Assembly (NCBI GenBank): GCA_037367405.1
Contig: JAZKJV010002611.1
Coordinates: 682,001 to 746,000 of the forward strand
Source: Ottelia alismoides
Taxonomy: Eukaryota; Streptophyta; Magnoliopsida; Alismatales; Hydrocharitaceae
Reading direction: 5' to 3'
DNA length: 64,000 nt
Of this stretch, positions 46,766 to 56,992 are shown piece by piece. The notes under the pieces are model-generated. The model was not told where the DNA came from. It saw only the letters and a program-made list of their open reading frames with translations, and searched no databases. Each line of letters begins with the position of its first letter. The stretch's first letter is position 1. Position numbers and translations under genes: made by a program.

Positions 46766-49384
46766 TGTTGGACATGCGAGCCAACGACGAGCCATTATGC
46801 AATAAATGTTATTGCGAATATCATTCCTTAATCTGAAATGAAGAATATTTAATTTGCATAATAGGTCCCTTAGTGCAATTAGTGCAATTAGGGTTATGTA
46901 CCATGGTCATCTTAATGATCATATAGCTATTAATTCAATAATTGAATCATAAAGGTTGGTGCTTGGATGAGTATCTAATGAGTTAGATTGAGGACTCATA
47001 AAGCATCGTCAAATGATTGTTAAGAGATGATCTCCAGCCTGAGTAGGAGATGGTAATCCTTTCTCATTTGGTTGGTATCTAACCGACCTCTTGATGCAGG
47101 TCCTATGCATAGGAATAAAGATTCGGAGGTGTTAGATAAGTTAGGTCAAAGAGTTGACTTAACAAGATCGAGATAACCAAAGTCCTATGCCGTATGCTAT
47201 CACGATATAAGCATGCATCCTCTGACCAGAGATAAATGTGTTACTATATGCCTGACTATATATATTTGACATACCAATAGGTTGACGACCTAACCAAGGT
47301 CTATATACCAGCGCGTTGGTGTGCATGCAAGGGCATATGAGTAATGTGATCTCTCAAAGGGATCATATAGGTTCATTTACTGAACTGGAAGACATTAGCT
47401 CACTCATGAGATATTGGGAAGAATCAAATTCCGTGCACGGTCGTCTCGCTTTGGAAGCTTGACTGAATTTGTAGGTTTGATATATACTTTTGAAAAGTAT
47501 ATGATCAACACCTGGATATGATATATGCTTTTGGAAAGCATATTATCGATACCAACTTCCAATGATCGAATGAGAAAACTTAATGATAAAACCCTGAAGG
47601 AGACGGCCTAAAAGAGATCTAATACTTCGGGTTTAATCTTGGTCTTTCAGTATGCAGGATGTACAGGTATTATGAATACTTAAGGGATGTGATCATAAAC
47701 GATTGTATAATCATGACGCTTCCATTCCTAGGGAGTAATGAAATGGGTTTGGATTTTAGTGACTCCTCTCAGTATAGAAGTAATATGATCTTGGTCAAAA
47801 TGTTGGACTGTGATCTGAATGTGATTCAGATGCAATGAGAAGATTAGATTTACGGTCTTGATTTAATCAAGCATCTATGGGAGGTCCGCAAGATCTGGAT
47901 TTAAGATGCGATCTCAATATCTAAGTCACTATACGTGGAACAATACAGTCGCACTGTCCTTATCTCCAAGTATCTGCGGAGAAAGCGCATTATCCTTGAA
48001 AGAGTTCAGGGATAATTTCATTGTAATATGTTTAACCGAACATTGAGAAAATTGATATTTAAATATGATTTAATTATCATGAATAATATGAATTTGATTC
48101 ATATTATAAGGAGACTTATCGAAGATAATTAGATTTCATTTAATTATCAAAGGTCTAAGTATTGTTAATGTGATTCAGATTATTTGGGCACATGAGAATA
48201 GAGATCCAAGATGATTAAACGTGATTTAATTATCATGAATATGAATAATGTGAATAGCACTATCCATATTAATCAAATATATATTATAAATGTGATTTAT
48301 AATATATAAGAGAAAGTTATTTGTGATTTATATTTGTTGATTAATTATTAATGTGAATTAGATTCACATTGGATAATTAATTGAAAATATAATTTACATT
48401 TTGTTTTGGGATGCGAATGTGATTCACATTTTTCCAATGGCATGATCGCAAATTTCACAAGATAATTACGAATTATTTTTGTGAAATAATTTACAACAAT
48501 TGCAGTTGTAAATCTTGGAGATATCATGAGATAATGAGATCTTGTGAGATAATGAGATCTCACGAGATGATTGGTGGATGTCCTCCCCTTTTTAGGGGAT
48601 GCGGTTAGTCTCATCATTATCTCTAAGACTAGCCAATTGATTTGATTTGAAATTAACTTATATTGATTTATCAATATATATTAATTTAAGTTAAATTAAT
48701 TGTTGTGTTTTTACAACAAGGTCATGGCCATTGAAAGAAACACAAATCAATCTCATCCATTGATTGTGTGTTGTCCATGGATTGAGATCCATGGACTCCC
48801 AAAACTCTATATAAGAAGAGGCACCCATTGCTCTTCAAGTTAGATCATCGACAATCTATCTCTGTCTCTCATTCTCTACACGTCATCTGTCTATCTCTCC
48901 CTTGGATGGCCATGCTCTCTATACTAGAGAGAAAGTCACCATCGTTGCAGCATCATCGTTATGTTGTCGGACTGCTTAATCGTGGATCTCCATCTCCTTC
49001 AGTGCGCCTCGCTCGTGAAGAAGACGTTGGATCTCGTATAATGAGATCAGGAGATCCGCCGCTTGGATCATCAACATGGATTGCGAGGAGCACGCATCTC
49101 ATCAACGCGCTCGCAAGTGTCTCCTCCGTCGGATCAGACTTGAGACAGGAGGTCTCTTCGTTTAAAGACTTAATCGCAACCACGCTTCAAGAGGTAACAT
49201 TAATACTTGTTTGTAGTTTAGACGAAAGGATCCGAGAAGTGTTCTTGGATCATGTGATTTTGTCACATGAAAATTTTTTAATTTTCGTTGCCTCGAGTAA
49301 CTAATGCGACTAGTCGCTCCTGATCGTATACGATGCGATCCTCACGCTTCTGTGATACACTTGAGGATTTTCCCATATCCTTCA
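46766..49384 (+). repeat. Copia-C 3' LTR, 2619 bp
   Basis: Collinear with 38653-41237, with scattered substitutions and small indels. TATA box CTATATAA is at 48808-48815. The 158-codon frame at 48828-49304 is in R-U5 and is not conserved as a frame in the other copies. Confidence 0.93.
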
Positions 49385-49739
49385 GAAAGGCCATGGATGA
49401 CGAGATGGGTGCTCTTATTTCTAGAGGAACATGGGATCCAGTGCAAAAGCATAGTACAGGGCGATGGCTCAAGCTACTTGCGAGATCACGTGACTATTAA
49501 CTTTTCTGCAAGATCTTGGTATTGTTTCACTACTCCTATTCCACTATATTGTGACAACAAATCTACTACATATATTGCCACGAATCCGGTGTTCCATAGG
49601 AGAACCAAGCATATAGAGGTTGATTGTCATTTTGTTTGTGATACAGTCAGGATTGGAAGGATTACTACTCCTCACATCAACACTGACCTTCAGCTTCCAG
49701 ATGCCTTCACAAAGACACTACCCAAGACGTGACTTTCCT
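49385..49739 (+). pseudogene. Copia-B pol remnant after copia-C: start of RT joined to RNase H
   Basis: The right TSD GAAAG leads into KAMDDEMGALISRGTWDP, the N-terminal RT phrase of copia Pol. The sequence then jumps, at about 49440, to RNase H: PLYCDNKSTTYIATNPVFHR, RTKHIEVDCHF and LPDAFTKTLP. All RT catalytic motifs, about 2 kb in relatives, are missing. The deletion is in copia-B itself, not an effect of the copia-C insertion. Confidence 0.85.
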
Positions 49740-49781
49740 GGATTGTTTCCAAGTTGGGCATGACCGATAGATATGCTCCAA

Positions 49782-49793
49782 CTTGAGGGGGAG
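49782..49793 (+). promoter_or_regulatory. Copia-B polypurine tract
   Basis: CTTGAGGGGGAG sits directly before the 3' LTR. Confidence 0.88.
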
Positions 49794-50053
49794 TGTTAGG
49801 AGCAAATATTTTTTTTGAAGTCTGAAAGGTAGGGGGAAACACTCGATGGTGTCCGCCCCATCACATTTTATGTTAAGAGAATATACTATTATGAGTATAT
49901 ATGTTAAGAGAATATTCTATATGGTAGGAGTATATTCTTGTAACCCTATTAGGGGTATTTTCTCCTTTGAGCTCTGTAGGGTTTTGTTGTATATACGGAC
50001 CTCTAGACCTCTTGAATAAGACATGCTCTTTCATCTTTTCATTATTCTCCACA
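49794..50053 (+). repeat. Copia-B 3' LTR, 260 bp
   Basis: It matches the 5' LTR except for ~60 extra bases after its first nine bases and scattered changes. TSD CTCTC follows at 50054-50058, where hAT coding resumes. Confidence 0.93.
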
Positions 50054-50058
50054 CTCTC

Positions 50059-50837
50059 AATAAGAATAATCACATTTTGAGGATCACGTTTACTTCAGAG
50101 AAATTGGTTATTAGCAAATGGGCCAAGGAAGCAAACATAAAAAAGCGAGGGATATCTTTTTGATGCCCTCATTTTGGAGTTATGTACGTGATATACTTAA
50201 TTACATAAGACCTCTTGTTAAAGTTCGACTTATTGATAGTAAGCGAAAAACAGCAATGGAATAAATATACCAAGCTATATGTCATGCGAAGGAAGCAATT
50301 GAGAAAAGCTTCAATGGAAAGGAAGAGAAGTAAAATGATGTGTTTCAAATCATCGACAAAAGATAAGAATGTCATCATCCATTCCATGTTGCTGGTCATT
50401 TTCTTGAATCTTGAATTCAATGGAAACTCATACATTGCATTTGATGTGAAGATCATTAATGTATTATACAAGTACATACAAAGATTGATCGGTGATGTAA
50501 ATGTGCAAGATAATATTAAGATTGAGTTAAGCTCATATAAATATGCTCGGGGATTTTTGGAAATCCAGGGGCGATAAATCAAGAAACTCAAAATCTCCAT
50601 ATAACCATTACATTGTGGTGCAATTAAATTGATCAAATTCTTGATGCTAACATCTTCATATAATAATGTAGTGGAATGGTAGAGCTCTTTTGGAAGTTCA
50701 TCCCCAAATTTATGTCTAGCTATGAAGATATTGAGCTCAACATGTGGTTCATCAAGGTGTGAACGTAATTGGAGTGTATTTTGATCATATAAGTAATTTT
50801 ATGTTAAGTCAAACTTAAGGCCATTTAATATTAACCT
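50059..50837 (+). pseudogene. hAT transposase pseudogene, C-terminal part with dimerisation domain
   Basis: It continues the hAT protein from 35148: FTSEKLVISKWAKEANIKK, then a block with LLIVSEKQQWNKYTKLYVM and RRKQLRKA (50215-50300). MLLVIFLNLEFNGNSYIAFD and LYKYIQRLIGDVNVQDNI follow. The hAT C-terminal dimerisation region comes last: SSFGSSSPNL, then CERNWSVF near 50760, the hallmark motif. It is broken by stops and cut at 50838 by copia-E. Together the halves give one nearly complete but dead hAT (BED-DUF659-dimerisation) protein. Confidence 0.87.
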
Positions 50838-50968
50838 TGTTGAGAGACAATGTTATCTTTCCATATTTTATGTATTTTCTTTTTATTTTGTCTCTAGTAT
50901 GTAATATGTCCACCAAAATTTCTCATCTCATAGGGCCTCAAGAATAGTGCCATTATTTTCTTTCCACA
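50838..50968 (+). repeat. Copia-E 5' LTR, 131 bp
   Basis: It begins TGTTGAGAGACA and ends TTTCCACA, directly followed by a primer-site-like TGGTGTTAGAACGACGGTCC, close to copia-B's TGGTATCAGAGCAGCGGTCC. The matching 3' LTR is not in the window, so the start is inferred from the TGTTG rule and position. Confidence 0.65.
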
Positions 50969-51469
50969 TGGTGTTAGAACGACGGTCCTACATTAGAGCG
51001 CTCATACCCCATTGACCTAACCCTACTCACCGCCCACTACCTCTCATCGTTGTCACCTCCAACTCGTGGGGAACCTCATCTCGATCATTCACTACCTTAC
51101 GAGGCTCCCCTCACACTACAGCAGCAGCCTCTCGCTGCTAGGACCCCCCTTTCTCACCACCTGGGTCCCCCCTCTCTGTCGGGACCTCACCTCTCGATCA
51201 TCAGGTCCCCAGCAGCCCCGCCATCATTGCCTAGGGGTCCCCTTTGCTTGCACGCTAGGACCCAGCAATGATCCCATCATCGCCTAAGGTTCCGCAGTTC
51301 ACCTCCCTCCTCCCCTCGACGCCTTTTCAGCATCTAATGACTACTTCTGGTCTGATTTTGGACAGAAAAGGATGAGTTCAGACCAATAAATTATCCCTTT
51401 GGCCATAGCACAGACCCGGATTTGAGGGGGATGGTTGTGGTCTGAATTTGCACCAAAAATCAATTCCTA

Positions 51470-52440
51470 TATTTTTTTGAAAAAAGGAGGGCACAACGTC
51501 GAGAAGACACTTACCGTGTAAATTCTATATATTCAAAACAAATAACAATTATAAAGACCAAAGAGTTTTTACGCTTTTAGCATGTTTAATTACATTTTCC
51601 ATAAACATCTGCACATCTAGGAAGATGGAACCATTTCGAGCAAGTCGTACAGTCCATAAGATGACCACCACCCACACCTTGGTCGGGCTAATGCAACTCC
51701 CAAGCTCATCTACGGATCTTGAACTTCTGCCTCTGCCTAAACCGCCCTAGCAATAGGACAACCAAGGAAAAGATGCCCAGTGATCTTATCTTCTACCGAA
51801 CAATGCTCACAAATGCCATCACCCTAGAATGAACCGAGCTCTTCTATCACCCATCGTAAGATGAATCCTTTGCATCAGTCATATGAACACCCGAATGTAA
51901 AACGATACCTTCCAACACCACAAGACAGCAAAATGGTCCAAGACCAAAGTCTAACACATGATTTCGAGATGGTAGAAAGCCACATATGCTTTCTGCACGA
52001 TGAAATGGCCCTCGGACCAAGAACAATGATCAATAATCAATCAACCTCTATGTGGTAAAGGCTCAAGCAAAGACAAGAAATCCACAAATCATTGGTCCAA
52101 AAACTCTGTATAAAATGGAGGTATCCAACTACCTACCCCCCTAATATCACTGACTGACACCTCATGGTCAACATCCAGTGCAAACAAGCAAGGAAAGCGA
52201 ATCTGCAACGAGTCATTCCCGATTCAATCATCTCTCCAGAATTAGCTTCCATAACCATCATCTAAGACGGGCTTCATACGCAACACTACATGAGGCAACA
52301 CTCTGAAACAATCCCCTTCCAGAAATTAGATGGCAAATGAAAGCCAGCCCCCTGCAATGATGGGTCAAGGGAAATCTCATAAATAGATCACAAACATCTG
52401 CACAACAAATCAAACTCGCCACCCCCACCAATTCCCATAT
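51470..52440 (-). pseudogene. L1-like LINE 3' end (LINE-3)
   Basis: On minus: WRDDWIGNDSLQIRFPCLFA with an R-F-W-R-D-D-W-type block, SVSDIRGVGSWIPPFY, and WCWKVSFYIRVFIWL-like text (Trp codon mutated). The finger reads CEHCSVEDKITGHLFLGCPI, C-x2-C...H-x4-C with all ligands kept, near 51760-51830. A T-run at 51470-51477 on + marks the likely poly(A) 3' end. There are several frameshifts. It is the same domain as in the LINE at 15510 but a different family member. Confidence 0.72.
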
Positions 52441-52826
52441 GATTATGTAGATACCTTCAAAACAGATCTTGTTTTACAAAAGAGAAACCCATGACGGTCT
52501 AAAAAAAATCATCAATTGCTACAAGATATAACAAGTGCCGCTAATGATCAGGACCACGACTGGGACCCTAAATATCAAAATGGAAAAGCTCAAATAATGT
52601 AATGCTGCTACTGACTCTGACGAACTAGAAAACTAGATCGATGATGCTTCCCAAGTTGACATGTCTCACACTAAAAATGGACCGAGAAGAGATTTGTGAG
52701 AGGACATGACATAATTTCTGCATATGAAGGTGGTCAAACCGAAGATGCCATATGTACAGAGAGATTGATCTAGTGGGAATGGAAGAAGCATCAACATATG
52801 GAGACTAACCCAGTCTGTAGAGAACC
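52440..52826 (-). pseudogene. Copia pre-integrase and integrase start, opposite strand to copia-E
   Basis: On minus: LYIWHLRFDHLHMQKLCHVL then SQISSRSIF, and FELFHFDI-stop-GPSRGPDH (the first catalytic Asp), ending FLFCKTRSVLKVST. It closely resembles the same part of copia-A (WHLRFGH..LQKMCYVLPQIS, FELFHFDICGPS), so the family is related. Confidence 0.75.
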
Positions 52827-52829
52827 CCT

Positions 52830-53190
52830 TGCTCACAGCCACATCCAATCACCATGCCCATGAGTATGTCCTCAAACACAAGAGAGGAGGGGTCAAGAGA
52901 ATAGAAGTTGTGTCTTTAGCTCTGTGCCATTCATTCATCATCTGCCTCCTGCTTAACAAGCTCTCCCCCAGAACTGTCAAGCGCCTTTGTGCGCTTCTCT
53001 CGGACCCAGAAAAGGTACTAATGCTATGACTATGTTCAACGAAAGTACTACATCAGTGATGATGGCACCTTTTTTGAGTCGGTTATATATTTCTCCCCTA
53101 CATGTGACAGATTGATTGTGTCCAACTCTAGAGAGGTCTACATGCCTCCTACGCCGCCACCACCTCTAGTTGTGGATCCTCCTACGCTAC
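52830..53190 (+). pseudogene. Copia-E integrase C-terminus and linker
   Basis: Two frames together read LSPRTVKRLCAL, then YYISDDGTFFESVIYFSPTC and a Pro-rich linker (MPPTPPPPLVVDPPTLP). This is the integrase C-terminal signature of copia elements (compare copia-A near 22740-23000). Confidence 0.75.
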
Positions 53191-53195
53191 CTAAA

Positions 53196-53668
53196 AAAAT
53201 TTAAGCGATTTTATCTTTCCATGGCCAAATTATTTTTTGAGACTTGTAGAAGTTAAGTTTTATTGTCATATCATCCTCTTGCACTCACATCGACTTAAAA
53301 GTTTTTGTTTGCGTCTACTATTTCAATAACCAGAAAAATATTGGTCTGATGGTACAGACAATCTTTAATTAACTTCACATTTGCTTACCGTCAAACTACG
53401 CAGCATTAATTAACAATTCATCAAAAAGGTTTCTCCATGTCATTGGATAGAAAATTCAAAATAAATAAGTGTTGGGAACAATGGAAAGATATGGATATGA
53501 AAAAAAATACCTTAGAATATATTCCTAAATTGACATATACGAGAATAATGAAAAGATGCATCAATATAAATGATGATATAAAGTTGCTCGGAAAAAAATC
53601 GAGTTACTATGTCATCAACATGTTATGGATTAAACAAAAAAGGCGCATGAATCCTATATGCAAATTCC
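53196..53668. other. Unassigned A/T-rich sequence
   Basis: The 128-codon frame starting at 53437 is Lys/Met/Ile-rich and runs into the repeat at 53669. I see no domain in it and treat it as chance. Confidence 0.4.
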
Positions 53669-53822
53669 TTGTTCAGAAATGCAGTCGTATATACGGCCGC
53701 ATATGCCGCATAGTCGGACAGCATATGCATTTTGACTGCATATTGCCGCATATGGCATATGCGCTTCGGTCAAGTGACCGAATACGCATATGCGGACGCA
53801 TGGACTGCATTTCCGAACACTA
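53669..53822. repeat. Small element made of degenerate CGCATATGCGG motifs
   Basis: The ends are inverted: TGTTCAGAAATGCAGTC at the left, and the reverse complement of the right end reads TGTTCGGAAATGCAGTCC. The interior is a series of GCATATGC, CCGCATATG and GACTGCAT words, all near-palindromic. I see no clear TSD. Confidence 0.6.
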
Positions 53823-54221
53823 GCTGATACGGATTCCTCATATCCGTAAGATTAGCCAATTTTTGATAAAGTTCCAACTTTGGATGCGTTGAATGCGGCA
53901 TCAGATCCCTAGAGGATTCGAGTAATGGGTGGATCCTCATCAATGAAGATCTCGCAATCAGCAACAAGGCTTCTGATCACCGGTCCGTGGGGGGAGAACA
54001 TGTACCCGCCTACAGAAGGAAGCTCTTCCCACTTGAATGAAGCAAACTGACTTCAATGCACACAAATCAGAACCTTTCAAGACAACCAAAGTAGCAGAAG
54101 GGTTCGGACCTGATTGCTGGCCAACAACAAGAATTCGTGACATCAATCCCATTCGTGACACCAATCCCAGATGCCTTAGTGTCGTTCTCAGCGTATTTAA
54201 AGTGTGTGAGTGGAAGGGGGC
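53823..54221 (-). other. Coding-like stretch of unknown origin
   Basis: On minus, one frame reads ELPSVGGYMFSPHGPVIRSL and VADCEIFIDEDPPITRIL-stop (about 54030 to 53915). It then continues in the same phase (GSDAAFNASKVGTLSKIG). The codon pattern looks protein-like, but I do not recognise it. It may be an exon scrap of a host gene or the edge of another element. Confidence 0.35.
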
Positions 54222-55832
54222 TGAAGGGAGTCTATCAAAGACTAGCACATCACGGAAGTGTGGAGATCGCATCGTTCGCGATCTAGGTTGACTAGTCATA
54301 CTAGTCGATAGGGAAGTGGAAATTAAAAAAACCGATGAAATCACACGACATGTGAACAATTCCCAGATCATTTCATCGTGATCACGTAAAGTATAAGGAT
54401 TACCTCTTGAAGCGTGACCGCAATCTCATAACCTCTAAAGGAAGAGGCCTCTTGTCTCAAGTCCGACCTGACGGGAGAGCACTTGTAGGTGAGTGAATGA
54501 AACACGTACTTCCTACAATCAAAGGTGAAGATCCGAGCATGGAATCCCATGATTTCATCTTATGAAATCTGATGTCTTCTTCAAGAGCACAAGATGATGA
54601 AGAAAACGAAGAGTCATGATCATTCGATTCGGCAACACGATGATAGCACGACAACAACTGTGATCTTCACAAACCCTAGTCATGGAAGAGGGTGGACATG
54701 CATTATGGTTTAGAGAGAGAAAATTGATGAAACAATTGCCTTCAACTTAATTGTGTACTTCTTTCTTAAAGAAAAAGCTAGGGTTATACTTACTCTTATA
54801 GAAATTGGACGATGGAGATGCACTACTAATTGAAATCAATGGCCAAGATTTTGTTACAACAATTTACAACATAAATAATTAAGTTTAAAAGAAAAATAAC
54901 TTGAAGGCATTCTTCAACAAATTTAATTCAATTAAAATTAATTCATTCTCATGAATAAAGAGAAAGAAGAGAGATGTCTTCTATAAATGTGGAAAGGAGA
55001 AAACCTCCTTCCACATTTGCGGCGGACATCCACTATGGATTGGAGAGAGCGATTTTCACTCTCCCATCACCTTTAATGTAATCTTATTACATTAAATCTT
55101 TATTAATATAATTATTTGTCAATAAAATATCACCAAACAATTTGCAAATTATTTGTGACAATTGCAAATAAACCATTGATTAATTATGAATCATATTCAT
55201 CCATCCAATATTAAATGTAAATCACATTTACATCCAATTGTACAATGTGAATCCAATTCACATTTAATTATAAATAGTAAATCTTGTTTACAATTAAATC
55301 TCTCTATGATATTACAAATCGCATTCACAATATTTATGATTATTGTGCATAGTGGATACTTGAAAATAAGGACAGGACAATGGTAGTTCTGTGTATAATG
55401 ACTTGGATAGTGAGATCTAATCTCATATCTAGATCCAAAAGACCTCTCATAGATGTTTGATCTAGTCAGACAAAATATCCAATCTTCTCATTGCATGTGA
55501 ATCATATTCAGACCAATGTCCAACATTTGGACTAAGATTGGATAACTAGGCTATTGAGTGGATTCACTAAAATCCAAACATGTTTCATCACTCGAAATGG
55601 AAGCATCATGGTTATACAATCGATTAAGATCACATCACCCTCGAGTATTCCTAATACATGTACATCCTACATACTGGAAGACTACGATTAAACTCAATTC
55701 AGATCTATTTAAATTGTCTCTTTCAGGGTTTTATCGTTAAGTTTCTCATTCGATCATTGGGAGTTGGTATCGATTATATGCTTTCCAAAAGCATATATCA
55801 TATTTAATGTCTTGTTTCCAAAACAAGGCGAC

Positions 55833-56010
55833 TAGGGATGTCAATCTGGGTCTACCCATTGGGTACCTGACCCGAACCCGCCCCATTTAAGGATCCGAAA
55901 CCCGTCCTATTTACTTTTGGACGGGTTTGGGTTTTAAATTAACTACCCATGCGGGTATGGGTACGGGTTTGGGATTGCCTTGTGGGTACCCGAACCCGTT
56001 CCAAACCCGA

Positions 56011-56049
<39 letters not shown>

Positions 56050-56992
56050 GTATATATATGTATGTATGTATATATATGGGAAAAATGTGTATGCCCCCTA
56101 GGGGGAGCTAACTTAGCTCCCCCCGCCCCTTTTTGACATAATTTTTTATTTTTTTTGAAATCTAAAACCGTGCAAATTCATTATTAAATCTCTATATTAT
56201 GCTATTAAAATTCCGTGCGAAACTGAGACTCCTACGACCTCCATCCGAACGGGGTCGATTTAAAAAATCCTGTTACCGTTAAAAAATGATTGTCTGGATG
56301 GAGGCCGTAGGAATCTCTGTTTCGCATGAAATTTTAATGACATAATATAGGGATATATTGATGAAATTACACGGAAGAAAATTTCAAAAAAAAATAAAAA
56401 AACCGGGCGAAATGGGGCGGGGGGAGCCAAGTTAGCTCCCCCCAGGGGGCAGCCCCATTTATCCCTATATATATATACATATATATACATACATACATAT
56501 ATATATAAAGATATATGTGTATGTTGCATTTTAATCAAACTAGACCCAAATCCATTTCATATCTAATATGTATTGATCTACATGTATAAATATCGAACTC
56601 AATTTTCTCCTCTCCATCTATTTTTTTCTCATTTAACTAACTTTTTGCATATTCAATAAATAAAAACTATCAATACAAAATAGTTAAACACTTAACATAT
56701 ATAAACATTTAATATTCTCTATAAATTGCATATTTTTATGAATCACCATAGTGCATAATCTCACTCTATTTCGTCTATCTGTGAAAATCTTGTATACATT
56801 TATAAACAACTTAAGATTTACCTTGTCAAAGATATGGGTACCCATTGGGTACACGGGTATCCGACAGGTATATGGGTACCCGCTAGAAATTACCCGTTTA
56901 ATAAATGGGCGGGTATGGGTAGTGATGTTATAAATGGGTATGGGTTTGGGAATAGTAATACCCGCCCCAAACCCGACCCGCTGACATCCCTA
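55833..56992. mobile_element. Non-autonomous hAT-type element, 1160 bp, 8-bp TSD
   Basis: Terminal inverted repeats are TAGGGATGTCA and TGACATCCCTA. A perfect 8-bp TSD, AAGGCGAC, lies at 55825-55832 and 56993-57000, the size left by hAT transposases. Both ends are degenerate arrays of GGGTACCCG / CGGGTTTGGG words that pair across the element. No transposase frame. The copia-C LTR has no insert here. A foldback MITE with flanking TA repeats lies in the middle. Confidence 0.92.
56078..56465. mobile_element. Foldback MITE with ~190-bp arms inside a TA microsatellite
   Basis: The left arm begins GGGAAAAATG and carries GGGGGAGCTAACTTAGCTCC. The right arm, reverse complemented, begins GGGATAAATG and carries GGGGAGCTAACTTGGCTCCC. 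The match continues nearly to the centre at about 56270, so the whole element can fold into one hairpin. It is flanked on both sides by TATATA/TATG repeats (56010-56077, 56466-56512). The 92-codon minus frame across it is chance. Confidence 0.85.

Larger units (their letters stand above)
38653..49384 (+). mobile_element. Copia-C, Ty1/copia element with 2.6 kb LTRs, nested in copia-B
   Basis: LTRs at 38653-41237 and 46766-49384 begin TGTTGGACATGCGAGCC and end CATATCCTTCA. TSD GAAAG lies at 38648-38652 and 49385-49389. The PBS is two bases after the 5' LTR, and the PPT is at 46754-46765. The internal region is 5.5 kb, with Gag traces, integrase and RT in copia order, all heavily mutated. The protein phrases are closest, from memory, to the Angela/BARE type of lineage with long LTRs. 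Relatives here are copia-D and the solo LTR at 26340. Confidence 0.93.
35149..50053 (+). mobile_element. Copia-B, Ty1/copia element interrupted by copia-C
   Basis: LTRs at 35149-35354 and 49794-50053 begin TGTTAGGAG and end CTCCACA. TSD CTCTC lies at 35144-35148 and 50054-50058. A perfect PBS follows the 5' LTR and a polypurine tract precedes the 3' LTR. Without copia-C the element is only about 4.2 kb, because RT and part of RNase H are deleted. The 3' LTR carries ~60 extra bases after TGTTAGGAG that the 5' LTR lacks. Confidence 0.95.
50838..53195 (+). mobile_element. Copia-E, rearranged copia fragment (no 3' LTR)
   Basis: The 5' LTR and PBS are followed by a C-rich leader (51000-51320), then a minus-strand LINE 3' end (51470-52440). 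Then comes a minus-strand pre-integrase/integrase segment (52440-52826), then plus-strand integrase C-terminus (52830-53190). It ends near 53195 without a 3' LTR. The middle is best explained by an inversion (see findings). Confidence 0.6.

Noticed and set aside
48828..49304. 158-codon ORF as a gene
   Set aside because: It lies wholly in R-U5 of the copia-C 3' LTR; the corresponding parts of the other LTR copies have stops and shifts, and there is no domain.
53437..53823. 128-codon ORF as a novel small gene
   Set aside because: Low-complexity Lys/Ile/Met text that runs into the CATATG repeat; no signal, domain or neighbour supports it.
56260..56538. Membrane-like minus ORF (Ile/Tyr-rich N-terminus)
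   Set aside because: The hydrophobic part is translated TA/TATG microsatellite and the rest is the foldback MITE arm.
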